Shown piece by piece: positions 25,977 through 35,611 of a DNA stretch of 64,000 bases (its first letter is position 1; every line of letters begins with the position of its first letter). Location: positions 1 to 64,000 of the forward strand of contig CAZHZT010000016.1 of assembly GCA_964537285.1 (NCBI GenBank), in the 5' to 3' direction. The notes beneath the pieces were generated by a model. The model worked only from the letters and a program-made list of their open reading frames with translations, did not search any database and was not told where the DNA came from. The stretch comes from CAZHZT01 sp964537285 (GTDB lineage: Bacteria; Bacteroidota; Bacteroidia; Chitinophagales; Saprospiraceae). Made by a program: the position numbers and the translations under genes.

Positions 25977-26603
25977 ATGGAGATAAAAGAAAGAATAATA
26001 AAAAGATCAGAAGAGCTGTTCATGCGCTATGGAATTCGTAGCGTAACGATGGATGATATTGCAAGAGATCTTGGGGTTTCAAAAAAGACGCTATATGCTT
26101 ATTTTGATAATAAAACAGATCTGGTACGACAGATTATCAAGGTGCATATGAATGATGAACATTGTTCGTTAAAAGATATCACCTCTGAAGCGCGGGATGC
26201 AGTGGATGAAATATTGAACATCTCAAAATTCGTCATCGCCAAATTGCGAAATTATTCTCCCAATACTATTTACGATTTAAAAAAATATTACAGAGAATGT
26301 TGGGTAGAAATGGAAGCGGCCCAGAGGCGCTTCGTTTATGCAGTCATAAAAAATAATATTTCCCGGGGAGTTTCAGAAGCCCTTTATCGCCCCTCAATTA
26401 ATCCGGATATAATTGCCAAATTATTTGTGGGCAAAACGACCCTTGTGGTCGATGAGGATTTATTCCCCTTGGAACAATATAATAAACAGAAACTTTTCCA
26501 AGAATACATAACCTATCACATTCATGGCATCGCTTCAGAAGAAGGTTTGAAAGCCCTGGAAGCTTATCAAATTAAAGAGAAGCAGAATGCCCAAAATTCA
26601 TGA
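25977..26603 (+). CDS. TetR/AcrR-family repressor of the efflux operon
   Basis: 208 residues from the ATG at 25977; an earlier frame start at 25905 would put the promoter inside the gene and is rejected. N-terminal TetR DNA-binding domain with SVTMDDIARDLGVSKKTLYA (helix-turn-helix about 24-43) and the conserved YFDNKTDL after it. The C-terminal ligand domain is not conserved enough to name an inducer. Its last bases overlap the outer-membrane channel gene by four, so it heads the TolC-MFP-RND operon. It probably represses its own promoter. Confidence 0.93.
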   Translation: MEIKERIIKRSEELFMRYGIRSVTMDDIARDLGVSKKTLYAYFDNKTDLVRQIIKVHMNDEHCSLKDITSEARDAVDEILNISKFVIAKLRNYSPNTIYDLKKYYRECWVEMEAAQRRFVYAVIKNNISRGVSEALYRPSINPDIIAKLFVGKTTLVVDEDLFPLEQYNKQKLFQEYITYHIHGIASEEGLKALEAYQIKEKQNAQNS

Positions 26604-28000
26604 TGATGAAAATATTTAAGGTTCTACTTGCTATTTTTTTACCACTGTCTGCCTTCTCCCAGCAGTCTTTCTCTCTGGAAGAAGCCATAAACTACGCTGT
26701 ACAAAACAGTAACGATGTTAAGCTTAAACGCCTTGAGATCAGTGATGCCAAAAGTCAGGTAAAGGAATTTATGGCTATTGGTATCCCTCAGGTAACGGGT
26801 AACTTCGATTATCAGTACTTCATCGATATTCCTACAAGTGTTGTTGAACCCTTTTTCCCTGAACAAGATGTTACTACTGTAGAAGATGTAAACGGGCAAG
26901 AGATTCCGGTTTCTTTTACCAGGCTTGACGAAAATGACAATCCTATTTTTGGTGATCCCCAGGAACTTCAGTTTGGGGTAAGCCACAATATCTCTTATGG
27001 AGCAGAAGCTTCGTTTTTGTTGTTTGACGGGACTTTCTTTGTCGGGTTGAAAGCAGCCAGAATGTACAAAGATCTTTTGATCAAGGAAGTTAATGTTACC
27101 AAAACAGAGGTGAGTGCCAATGTCGCTAAGGCTTATCTCGGGGTATTGGTGGCGGAAAGAAGCAAGGCAATGATTGACAAAAACATTGTCAACCTGAAAA
27201 AGATACTCGATGAAACGGCAGCCGTCTATGAAAATGGGTTTGCCGAAAAACTCGATGTGGAAAGATTAGAGCTATCGCTTGCTAACCTGGAAACGGATGC
27301 TAAAAACCTGGAACGCCTTATTTTGGTCAGTAAAAACTTATTAAAGTTTCAAATGAATTACCCTCTGGAGCAGAAGGTTGATTTAACTGATAATCTTGAT
27401 GCCCTTGTTGGCGCATTGGATGTTTCCGGAGAAATTTTAAGTGGTCCGGTCAACTTTAATGACAGGCCCGAGTATGCCGTCCTGGATGCTGCTGAAGATT
27501 TAAACGAAGTGAATTTGCAAAGATATAAGGTAGGGTATTTACCTTCTATTTATGGTTTCGGTAGCTACCAGCGCACCTTTCAAACCAATAACCTCTCGGA
27601 GGGTAAATGGTTTCCGACAACCGTAGTCGGAGCGAGTGTCAATGTTCCTATTTTTGATGGATTCGACAAAGAAGCTAAAATTCAACGGACCAAGATTGAT
27701 CTGGAAGAAATCAATGTTCAACGGGAACAGTTCGAAGATGCTATGACCCTGGAAGTGGCTAATGCCAGAATAAGCTTCCTAAATGCTCAACAAACAGTAA
27801 GCCGAAGGGATGCAACCGTTGAACTTGCTCAAAAGATTTATGATACTGCTCAAATCAAATATAGGGAAGGCGTCGGCTCCAGCCTGGAAGCTTCTCAGGC
27901 TGAAAGCGAACTTTATGAAGCGCAGACTAACTATATCAATGCCTTATACGATCTTTTAATCGCTAAAGCAGACCTAGATAAAGCGCTGGGAAACTACTAG
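26600..28000 (+). CDS. TolC-family outer-membrane efflux channel
   Basis: 466 residues. Signal peptide 1-20 ending near AFSQ, then the two-fold OEP repeat of long helices and strands (SLEEAINYAVQNSNDVKLKR at the start, KYREGVGSSLEASQAESELY in the second half), typical of TolC-like trimeric channels. It carries substrate from the periplasm to the outside. It overlaps the repressor gene by four bases; the adaptor gene follows after 138 bases. Confidence 0.94.
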   Translation: MMMKIFKVLLAIFLPLSAFSQQSFSLEEAINYAVQNSNDVKLKRLEISDAKSQVKEFMAIGIPQVTGNFDYQYFIDIPTSVVEPFFPEQDVTTVEDVNGQEIPVSFTRLDENDNPIFGDPQELQFGVSHNISYGAEASFLLFDGTFFVGLKAARMYKDLLIKEVNVTKTEVSANVAKAYLGVLVAERSKAMIDKNIVNLKKILDETAAVYENGFAEKLDVERLELSLANLETDAKNLERLILVSKNLLKFQMNYPLEQKVDLTDNLDALVGALDVSGEILSGPVNFNDRPEYAVLDAAEDLNEVNLQRYKVGYLPSIYGFGSYQRTFQTNNLSEGKWFPTTVVGASVNVPIFDGFDKEAKIQRTKIDLEEINVQREQFEDAMTLEVANARISFLNAQQTVSRRDATVELAQKIYDTAQIKYREGVGSSLEASQAESELYEAQTNYINALYDLLIAKADLDKALGNY

Positions 28001-28076
28001 TAGCAGGTAACGGTTAATGGTCAAGCGGTAAGCATTCACAGGCCGAAGGCCTTTGCTCTTATTTGCTCCCCGTTTA

Positions 28077-28091
28077 TTGTCAAAGAACTAA
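28077..28091. repeat. Foldback family 1 end remnant
   Basis: ATTGTCAAAGAACTA matches the right end of the 109-110 bp repeat. Nothing else of the element is left in the gap between the channel and adaptor genes. Confidence 0.45.
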
Positions 28092-28138
28092 AAAACATTT
28101 GAATCAAATTATCATTGCACAACAAATAATTACCAAAA

Positions 28139-29323
28139 ATGAGATACCTATTTGCTTTAACGTTATTGGTGATCTTCCTGACTTCCTGCGGAACATCCCC
28201 AGTCGTTGACAATAATAAAATTCCGGAGGACCTCGAGGCCAAAAGGATAATGCTTAAGAGAAAACGCGCGGAAATACAAGAACTCAATGATTTTGTTGCA
28301 AAACTGGAAGAGGCTATCGAAACTCAAGACCCTTCCTCTAAGGAGCGCAAGTTTAAACTGGTAACCGCTGAGAAAGTTACGAGAAAAAACTTTGAACGCT
28401 TCGTTGAAATTCAGGGCTTGGTTCAAACAGACGACATCGTAAATGTAAGCAGCGAAATCGGAGGCCGTATTATAAAACTTCCTGTAGAAGAAGGGCAATA
28501 CGTTAAAAAAGGACAGTTGATCGCAGAACTCGACCTGGAGTCCGTGGATAAACAAATTGCCGAGATTGAAAAATCACTGGAACTGGCCACTGAAGTTTAT
28601 GACCGCCAGAAAAGACTTTGGGATCAGGAAATTGGTTCAGAAATTCAATACCTCAAAGCAAAAAATGATAAAGAGCGCCTGGAAAAATCTTTGGAAACTA
28701 TTCGGTTCCAACTGGAAAAAGGGGAAGTCTTCGCTCCAATTTCAGGTGTTATTGATATTCTGGTACTCAAAAACGGGGAAGTTACAGCTCCCGGATCGCC
28801 AATCGTCCAGATATTGAATACCAGTAAAGTGAAGGTCGAGGCCGATGTGCCCGAGAATTACCTCCAGGCCATCCGCAAGGGAGAATTGGTTACCATTGAT
28901 TTTCCTGCTTTAAATCGAACAGAAAAAGCTCGGGTAAGCCTCATCGGGCGTAAAATTGACCCGGGTAACCGCACCTTCAAAGTAGAAGCCGATGTGAGTA
29001 ATAAAGATGGGTTGTTGAAACCCAATTTACTGGCTACCATGCTGGTTAAGGATTTTTCTGTTAAAGATGCTATCGTTATTCCCCTGGAACTGGTCCAGCA
29101 GGAAGTCGGTGGGAAAGACTTTGTCTACGTTAAAGGAAAAAAAGAGGAAGGCTTGTTTGCTAAAAAAGTTTACGTGAAAACGGGTGAGAGCTACGACGGG
29201 GAAATCATTGTGGAAGAAGGTCTCAACGGAGATGAAGATCTTATCATTGAAGGAGCCAGAGGGCTTGCAAACAACGAATTGATTAAAATTCAAAACGAAA
29301 AAAATCCATCTGACAATGGCTGA
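28139..29323 (+). CDS. RND periplasmic adaptor (membrane fusion) lipoprotein
   Basis: 394 residues. Lipoprotein signal with TSC (Cys17), a short coiled coil (about 30-60), then a biotinyl-lipoyl-like half motif (IGGRIIKLPVEEGQYVKKGQ), helical hairpin, the second half motif (FAPISGVIDILVLKNGEVTA), beta-barrel and membrane-proximal domains. It joins the RND pump to the TolC channel. Its 3' end overlaps the pump gene by eight bases. The coiled coil before the lipoyl domain is an added N-terminal feature. Confidence 0.94.
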   Translation: MRYLFALTLLVIFLTSCGTSPVVDNNKIPEDLEAKRIMLKRKRAEIQELNDFVAKLEEAIETQDPSSKERKFKLVTAEKVTRKNFERFVEIQGLVQTDDIVNVSSEIGGRIIKLPVEEGQYVKKGQLIAELDLESVDKQIAEIEKSLELATEVYDRQKRLWDQEIGSEIQYLKAKNDKERLEKSLETIRFQLEKGEVFAPISGVIDILVLKNGEVTAPGSPIVQILNTSKVKVEADVPENYLQAIRKGELVTIDFPALNRTEKARVSLIGRKIDPGNRTFKVEADVSNKDGLLKPNLLATMLVKDFSVKDAIVIPLELVQQEVGGKDFVYVKGKKEEGLFAKKVYVKTGESYDGEIIVEEGLNGDEDLIIEGARGLANNELIKIQNEKNPSDNG

Positions 29324-32300
29324 AAATAATTTTGAAAAAGAACTGGAAGAAAAAAAAGGCCTACGTACCTTCGGCCTGACGACCCTGGCCGTGGATAACG
29401 CCATTAGCGTCTTTTTGCTAACCGCAATGATTCTTCTGTTCGGTATTAGTAGTTACATCAACATGCCCAAGGAATCTTTTCCGGAAGTGCCTTGGCCTAA
29501 GATCTATATCAATACCGTTTATTTTGGAAACTCTCCGGCAGATATGGAGAGCTTGGTTACCAGGGAAATTGAGAAAGAACTGGCCGATATCTCGGAGCTT
29601 AAATCCGTAACATCACAATCCCTGCAGGATTACTCCCTTATTACTGCAGAGTTTGAAGCTGATGTAGAACGTGAAGAAGCCATTCGAAAGGTAAAAGATG
29701 CCGTAGATAAAGCCAAACCAGAGCTTCCTAATGATCTGACTCAAGAACCTGAAGTGCTGGATGTGAACCTGGCTGAATTGCCTATCCTTACGGTAAACGT
29801 ATCTGGTAACTATAATAATGACGAGCTTCGTTCTTATGCTGAATATCTTCAGGATCGAATTGAGGAGCTTTCCGAAATCTCTAGCGTGGACCTTAAGGGT
29901 GCTCGTGAAAGAGAGGTTAAGATCGATGTAGATCTGCCTACAATGACTTCTTTGAAAATTAGTTTCGGGGATATTGAAAGCGCAATCGCATCAGAGAACA
30001 TCAATATGTCCGGGGGCGAAATTGTAAAAAATGATTTTAGACGAACCATCCGGATCGTTGGTGAGTTCGAGAACGTTCGCGAGATGGAAAGTGTAATCGT
30101 AAAGAGTGAAAATCAACGACCCATTTTCCTGAAAGATATTGCCAAAGTAGTGTATGATTATGAAGACCCTACCAGTATCGCCCGTTCAGATGGATTGCCG
30201 GTTATTTCTCTGGATGTAATCAAGCGAAGTGGGGAAAACCTCCTGGATGCTTCCGATAAGATCAAAGCTTTGGTTCAAAAAGCTAAAGAAGAAACTTTAC
30301 CAGAGAATCTGAAAGTAAGTATATTCAATGATCAGTCGGTACAAACGCGAGATACCGTTAATAACCTGGAAAACAGTATTATCCTTGGGGTTATCCTGGT
30401 AGTTATTGTACTGATGTTTTTCTTAGGGATCCGCAACGCTTCTTTTGTAGGTTTGGCAATCCCACTTTCCATGTTAATGGGAATTTTGATCATTAATCTG
30501 TTGGGGTATAGCTTGAACATGGTCGTGTTATTTTCCCTCATTTTGGCTTTAGGGTTGCTGGTAGATAATGCGATTGTAGTAGTTGAGAATATTTACAGGT
30601 ACCTTCAGAATGGTTATACTAAGCACGATGCTTCCCGCTATGGCGCAAGTGAGGTAGCCTTGCCGATTATTGCTTCTACGGCAACAACTTTAGCGGCATT
30701 TCTTCCTTTAGCTTTCTGGCCAGGTCTTATGGGAGAATTTATGAAATACTTGCCTATCACCCTGATCATTGTATTGTCTTCATCTCTATTTGTTGCATTG
30801 GTTATCAATCCTGTGTTTACGCAAGCATTTATGCAATTGAGTGAAAGAGAAGACGATCCGGCAGTTCGCAGCCGAAAATTCAAGAATACAATGATTGGGA
30901 TGGCTGTCCTATTGTTGTTGGCTGTCCCTGCACATTTTGCAGAAGTGAATTGGTTAAGAAACATCCTGGTCATTTCAGCTGTTCTTGGCCTTCTCAATTA
31001 TTTTATTTTAAGGCCGGCCGCCTTCTTCTTCCAAGAACGATTTTTACCAGCGCTGGAGAGTATTTACGACAAGTTCATTCGCTTTGCTCTTAGAGGTCCG
31101 ATGGCATTAGTAGTATTCATAGGAACGATTTTTCTTTTAATAGGTACTATGATGCTGTTAGGGTCGAACCCTCCCAAGGTGGTGTTCTTTCCTGATGTAG
31201 ATCCACTCTATGTAAACGCTTTTATCGAATTACCACTAGGAACGGATATAGAAACGACGGATAAACTCATGCGGGATGTTGAAGAAAAAGTAGATGAAAC
31301 GATAGAACCTTACACTGGCATTGTCGAAGCCGTACTTTCCCAGATTGGAGAAAATACCAGCGATCCAAATGGGGAGCCTGAATTTGGTGCCTCTCCGCAA
31401 AAAGCGCGTTTAACCGTTTCTTTTGTGCCTTCTACTGAAAGAGGAAATATATCTACCTGGGATGTCATGGATGAAATCCGGCAGAATCTCAAAGGTTTTC
31501 CGGGGGTGAAAATAATCGTAGATAAAAATAGCGACGGGCCTCCAACCGGAAAGCCAATCAACCTGGAGCTTCGGGGAGATGAAATCGATCGTTTAGCTAC
31601 TCTTTCGGAAGAAGTAATCGGTTATATCAATGCTCAGGGTATTGGAGGCATTGAAGAGCTGAAAGCTAGTGTTAATATTGGAAAACCTGAATTGGCCGTA
31701 AATATTAACAGAGAAGCTGCACGTCGGTATGGCGTATCTACTTTCCAAATTGCTGATGTAATTCGTACCGCTGTATTTGGTAAAGAGGTTTCTCAATTTA
31801 AGGATGGCGAAGATGAATACCCGATTCAGCTGCGTATTGACGAGAAGTATCGGAATAATATCAATGATATCCTGAATCAAAGCGTCACATTCAGAAGCCC
31901 TTCCAACGGGCAGTTGGTTCAGGTTCCTATATCCGCAGTTGCTGATATTAGCTACGCCTCTACTTATAATTCCATCAACCGGAAGGATCAGAAGCGAATG
32001 ATCGCCATCTATTCCAATGTTTTAGAGGGGTACAATGCAAATGAGGTAGTGGATGAGGTGAAAAATGCTATGTTCAAGTTCCCGATGCCGAATGAATTCA
32101 GCTACGAATTTACCGGAGAACAGGAAGAACAGGCTGAGAATATGGCTTTCCTGAGTAGTGCATTCATCATAGCTTTGTTTACGATTTTTATCATTATTGT
32201 TACTCAGTTCAATTCCTTAATTTCACCATTTATCATCATACTATCCGTCTTATTTAGTACAATCGGGGTATTCCTGGGATATTATACTACCCAAATGGAT

Positions 32301-32798
32301 TTCGTAGTGATCATGTCTGGTATCGGGATTATTTCCCTGGCAGGAATTGTGGTAAACAACGCTATTGTATTGATTGACTACATCACCTTACTGATCCGAC
32401 GGAAAGTGAGGGAAAAGAATGTGGCGGGCATGCAATATCTTGAAAAAAATGAAGTGAAGGAAGCCATCGTTCAGGGTGGATCTACTCGTCTTCGTCCGGT
32501 ACTATTGACTGCCATTACTACTATTCTGGGCTTGATTCCTTTGGCAATAGGGTTAAATATCAACTTTTTTACCTTGATTGCTGAATTAGATCCGAACTAT
32601 TTTATCGGAGGGGATAGTGTTGACTTCTGGGGCGTTATGGCCTGGACGGTTATCTATGGCCTTTTCTTCGCTACCTTCCTGACGCTGATCGTTGTACCAG
32701 CGATGTTCTGGTTGGCCTTCGAATTGAATATGTTTGTACGGAGGTTGATAGGGCAGCGCCCACATACTGTAAGCAGAGAGGAGTTGCTGGATGCTTAG
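29316..32798 (+). CDS. RND efflux pump, inner-membrane subunit
   Basis: 1160 residues, about 100 longer than AcrB. Twelve membrane helices in the RND arrangement with two large periplasmic loops. Helix 4 reads GLLVDNAIVVVENI and helix 10 reads SLAGIVVNNAIVLIDYI, so against AcrB the first relay Asp is kept while the second Asp and the Lys appear as Asn. The exported compound cannot be read; hydrophobe/amphiphile exporters are the nearest type. An extra segment around ESIYDKFIRFALRGPMALVV follows an insertion between helices 6 and 7. Last gene of the operon, ending in an inverted repeat shared with the convergent M16 gene. Confidence 0.93.
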   Translation: MAENNFEKELEEKKGLRTFGLTTLAVDNAISVFLLTAMILLFGISSYINMPKESFPEVPWPKIYINTVYFGNSPADMESLVTREIEKELADISELKSVTSQSLQDYSLITAEFEADVEREEAIRKVKDAVDKAKPELPNDLTQEPEVLDVNLAELPILTVNVSGNYNNDELRSYAEYLQDRIEELSEISSVDLKGAREREVKIDVDLPTMTSLKISFGDIESAIASENINMSGGEIVKNDFRRTIRIVGEFENVREMESVIVKSENQRPIFLKDIAKVVYDYEDPTSIARSDGLPVISLDVIKRSGENLLDASDKIKALVQKAKEETLPENLKVSIFNDQSVQTRDTVNNLENSIILGVILVVIVLMFFLGIRNASFVGLAIPLSMLMGILIINLLGYSLNMVVLFSLILALGLLVDNAIVVVENIYRYLQNGYTKHDASRYGASEVALPIIASTATTLAAFLPLAFWPGLMGEFMKYLPITLIIVLSSSLFVALVINPVFTQAFMQLSEREDDPAVRSRKFKNTMIGMAVLLLLAVPAHFAEVNWLRNILVISAVLGLLNYFILRPAAFFFQERFLPALESIYDKFIRFALRGPMALVVFIGTIFLLIGTMMLLGSNPPKVVFFPDVDPLYVNAFIELPLGTDIETTDKLMRDVEEKVDETIEPYTGIVEAVLSQIGENTSDPNGEPEFGASPQKARLTVSFVPSTERGNISTWDVMDEIRQNLKGFPGVKIIVDKNSDGPPTGKPINLELRGDEIDRLATLSEEVIGYINAQGIGGIEELKASVNIGKPELAVNINREAARRYGVSTFQIADVIRTAVFGKEVSQFKDGEDEYPIQLRIDEKYRNNINDILNQSVTFRSPSNGQLVQVPISAVADISYASTYNSINRKDQKRMIAIYSNVLEGYNANEVVDEVKNAMFKFPMPNEFSYEFTGEQEEQAENMAFLSSAFIIALFTIFIIIVTQFNSLISPFIIILSVLFSTIGVFLGYYTTQMDFVVIMSGIGIISLAGIVVNNAIVLIDYITLLIRRKVREKNVAGMQYLEKNEVKEAIVQGGSTRLRPVLLTAITTILGLIPLAIGLNINFFTLIAELDPNYFIGGDSVDFWGVMAWTVIYGLFFATFLTLIVVPAMFWLAFELNMFVRRLIGQRPHTVSREELLDA

Positions 32799-32801
32799 TT
32801 A

Positions 32802-32871
32802 GGTTTAGAGGGTTTGGAATAGACTTGTTCTGTATCAACTGCAGAACAAGTCTATTCTAAACCCTCTAAAC
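32802..32871. terminator. Inverted repeat between convergent RND and M16 genes
   Basis: GTTTAGAGGGTTT...AATAGACTTGTTCTG pairs with CAGAACAAGTCTATT...AAACCCTCTAAAC, with a loop of about nine bases. Its position between two stop codons suggests a two-way terminator. The half GCAGAACAAGTCTATT also occurs alone elsewhere. Confidence 0.65.
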
Positions 32872-32883
32872 TTCTTACTCCAT

Positions 32884-34152
32884 TCACCCGCTCACCACCA
32901 CTTCCCAAAGCATTTCCTCCTGCAAGTATTTATCTGCCAGCTCCATGAATTGAGATGCCTGAAAGTTCCGTATCGTTTCCGTTAGCTTTTCAAAAGTGCT
33001 GAGAGGGAGATCTTCGATAACATACGCTTTGATTACATCAGCTACATTAAACGGGCCATCAACTATGCTAAGTAAATGGCCGAGCAGGTAATTCTTAGCC
33101 ATATTCAGTTCTTCCTCGGGAAAAGGCTCCGTTCTTAACCTTCGAATTTCTCCAAAGATTTCATCCAGTGTTTTTTGAGTAAAACTATTGCCTACTTCTG
33201 TACCTATATAAAAATATCCGCCGAATAGTAGAGAATCAAGAGAAGAAAAAATATTATATGTATAGCCTTTATCCTCGCGAATATTGGTCATAAGTCTCGA
33301 TCCAAAATAGCCACCAAGTATAGTGTTGAGCATATACATGGGATAGTAATCCGGATGTTTCCTGCCAAATAAATTTCGACCTATCCTTATAGCCGTTTGG
33401 ACAGTTTCGGAGTGAATGATTTTCATCTTCCGTGGGGAGAAAGATGCGGAATCAGGCAGCTCAGGTTTGTGTATTCCTTCAGGAATAGACCCTGCTATGT
33501 ATTGATTTAATATTTCGACGGTATTTCCATTGGGTTTTCCACTGATAATGATGACGCAATTGCCGGCAACATAATTATTGTGGAAGTGGGAGAGTAAGTC
33601 CGCCCGGGTCAAGGCCTCATACGTTTCAGGGAAACTGTTATAACCGTATGGATGGCTACTTCCAAAAAAGTGTTCCGTAATGGTTCTGTAAGCGATCACA
33701 TCATTTTTGGCCAGTTCTACCTTTAGACGCTGCTTTTGATTGATGATGAAGGATTGCAATTCATCTTCGGGAAATGCCGGCGCAGCAAGAATTTCACCTA
33801 TCAAAGGGGCTAACTTTTCAAAGTGGCGGGTCAGGCAATACAAAATAACATTGGACGTATCCATGTTGAATGGAATACTCAGGGTTCCACCAAAATAATC
33901 TATTTTTTCTGCTAAAACCGCAGCTGGAGTATTATGCGTTCCTTCCTTCAACAATCGGGCAGTAGCTCTCGCAGAGAGTCGCTTTTTTTCAAAAGGTCTG
34001 CCGGCCTTGAATATTATTTCTACTTTTAGTACATCTTGGGTTCCCATTTCAACAATGTGAACCGGAATACCATTCGTAAGATAAAGCGTCTTGGGGCGAG
34101 GGAGCGACCAACTCGGAAATGATTGTATTTTAGGAGGTACGATTTGCTTCAT
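32884..34152 (-). CDS. M16-family peptidase-like protein lacking the zinc motif
   Basis: 422 residues from the ATG at 34152 (MKQIVPPKIQSFPSW); the frame extends upstream only to a TTG. The fold is that of one M16 (pitrilysin) half pair: N-terminal domain, then the C-terminal domain with YPMYMLNTILGGYFGSRLM and NIREDKGYTYNIFSS. At the place of the HxxEH zinc site the sequence reads ARATARLLKEGTHNTPAA, so no catalytic site is present. Non-catalytic M16 subunits pair with an active one, often encoded next door, but no such gene is in this window. The R...Y pair typical of the second subunit is kept. Possible roles: assembly partner of an active peptidase encoded elsewhere. Confidence 0.88.
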   Translation of the reverse strand: MKQIVPPKIQSFPSWSLPRPKTLYLTNGIPVHIVEMGTQDVLKVEIIFKAGRPFEKKRLSARATARLLKEGTHNTPAAVLAEKIDYFGGTLSIPFNMDTSNVILYCLTRHFEKLAPLIGEILAAPAFPEDELQSFIINQKQRLKVELAKNDVIAYRTITEHFFGSSHPYGYNSFPETYEALTRADLLSHFHNNYVAGNCVIIISGKPNGNTVEILNQYIAGSIPEGIHKPELPDSASFSPRKMKIIHSETVQTAIRIGRNLFGRKHPDYYPMYMLNTILGGYFGSRLMTNIREDKGYTYNIFSSLDSLLFGGYFYIGTEVGNSFTQKTLDEIFGEIRRLRTEPFPEEELNMAKNYLLGHLLSIVDGPFNVADVIKAYVIEDLPLSTFEKLTETIRNFQASQFMELADKYLQEEMLWEVVVSG

Positions 34153-34176
34153 ATATTTTTTTTGCAAAGAAAAACA

Positions 34177-35517
34177 TTATCCAACAGCTTTTTGAACAAA
34201 CTTTCTATAAACACTTCGCCAGCCTTCCCAACTGTTTGAGTTGGAAACCGAACTGTTATGCCAGAGACTTGTGCATTGCCCGTTCTGTTCCCTTAAACTA
34301 TTTACTAAGGTGTTAAGTTTATTTTCTGCTTGTTCCGGAGAAAGTTTCATGTATTTTTTTAAGCTTACATCCATCACACAGAATGGGTGGACAAGCAGAT
34401 CGGTGATTTTTTCCTCTTGTAAATCATACCAGAAAAAAGGTAAACTGGTGCCAGCTCTGAAGCCTATATGGTCTGCATAGCCCATTGAATAGTCTTCTTT
34501 TATATTGGCTTTTATTAACTGCCGGTAAGTGTCGGGAAGTTTTAAACGCAAGAAGTGTTGTCGGCTTTTGGAAATCGGGCGCTCAGTTATTTGCTCCAGT
34601 CTGTATTTTTCTTCACTCAGTTTTCTTAAATTATTATGAGTGTAATAAGAAGGATGAATACCAATTTCTGACCTGAAAGCAAGATCCTGGATGAGCTTTT
34701 TCATGGAAGGATGCTCCCAGTGGATATTTTTATCGTATTTGCTATAATCAGAAAGAAGAAAAAAGAAGCTGGGTTGGAGTTGGTGTTTTTCGTGGAGTTT
34801 ATCAAGCCATGGAAATGTAAAAAACGGATCTTCCTGATACCCCTTTTGTACAGACCAGCGGAGACTGAGCGAAGCTTTATCACGCTTGGCCACATCTTTT
34901 AAATAACCTGCAATTGTTCTTAAAAACCCTTTATTCCTGTAGGCCCATGCATAATCTACATCATAGGTGGGTTTGAATTGATAAGAAATGGCTTTGAAAC
35001 GGAGTTGTGGAAAACGCTGTTTGAGCTTTTCTTTAAATTTATTTAACCAGATGTCAAGAACCGGAAGATGTAGAAAATCGTTTTGTTTAAAAATGGATGC
35101 TTTCGATGGAAAGCGGTCGTGCTCGTCTTGATTTCCTCCGAGGTATTCTTCGTAGCGGGAAAGAGAGAAAAACGCAAATGCAAAAAAGTCCAGCGGCATG
35201 GCCGCATTAATTTGGCTATTCAGGAAAAAAGCAGGGGTGTTTTCCCGTTGCTCCATTTTGAGGTTAACAGGTTTTATCGTGGAATCCCATAAAAACTGGC
35301 TGTCAGGGAGGAAAAATTCATGCGCTGAGATCGGTTGGCTGCTATAGTTGATTTTTGGAAGATGGCTGTTTTTGTAAGCCTCTTTCTTGCGAAAGTAACG
35401 ACAAGAAAGCCCCATCCATTCTTCGAATACTTGCCGAATAATGTAGTCCAGCCGCATACTTCTTTTGGCGCAGTAGAACGCTATTTCATTATTTAAGCCT
35501 TTTAACGACGTTTCCAT
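34177..35517 (-). CDS. Polysaccharide deacetylase-like protein (cytoplasmic)
   Basis: 446 residues. The N-terminal half (VFEEWMGLSCRYFRKKEAYK, FAFFSLSRYEEYL) precedes a NodB-like region: FKPTYDVDYAW carries the metal-binding Asp pair expected in this fold, and SEIGIHPSYYTHNN the following His motif. Together this matches the Bacteroidota family with an N-terminal DUF7033-like domain and a C-terminal deacetylase-like domain. It probably removes an acetyl group from a sugar; the substrate is unknown. No signal peptide is seen. It lies 24 bases upstream of the M16 gene and shares its strand. Confidence 0.85.
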   Translation of the reverse strand: METSLKGLNNEIAFYCAKRSMRLDYIIRQVFEEWMGLSCRYFRKKEAYKNSHLPKINYSSQPISAHEFFLPDSQFLWDSTIKPVNLKMEQRENTPAFFLNSQINAAMPLDFFAFAFFSLSRYEEYLGGNQDEHDRFPSKASIFKQNDFLHLPVLDIWLNKFKEKLKQRFPQLRFKAISYQFKPTYDVDYAWAYRNKGFLRTIAGYLKDVAKRDKASLSLRWSVQKGYQEDPFFTFPWLDKLHEKHQLQPSFFFLLSDYSKYDKNIHWEHPSMKKLIQDLAFRSEIGIHPSYYTHNNLRKLSEEKYRLEQITERPISKSRQHFLRLKLPDTYRQLIKANIKEDYSMGYADHIGFRAGTSLPFFWYDLQEEKITDLLVHPFCVMDVSLKKYMKLSPEQAENKLNTLVNSLREQNGQCTSLWHNSSVSNSNSWEGWRSVYRKFVQKAVG

Positions 35518-35611
35518 GTAAAATTAATCCCAAAATAAAAACCTAAAGAAGGTTTTTTCATTATATTTTTATAAATTTATACGATAAAGCATCAAGAACA
35601 ACATTCAAAAT

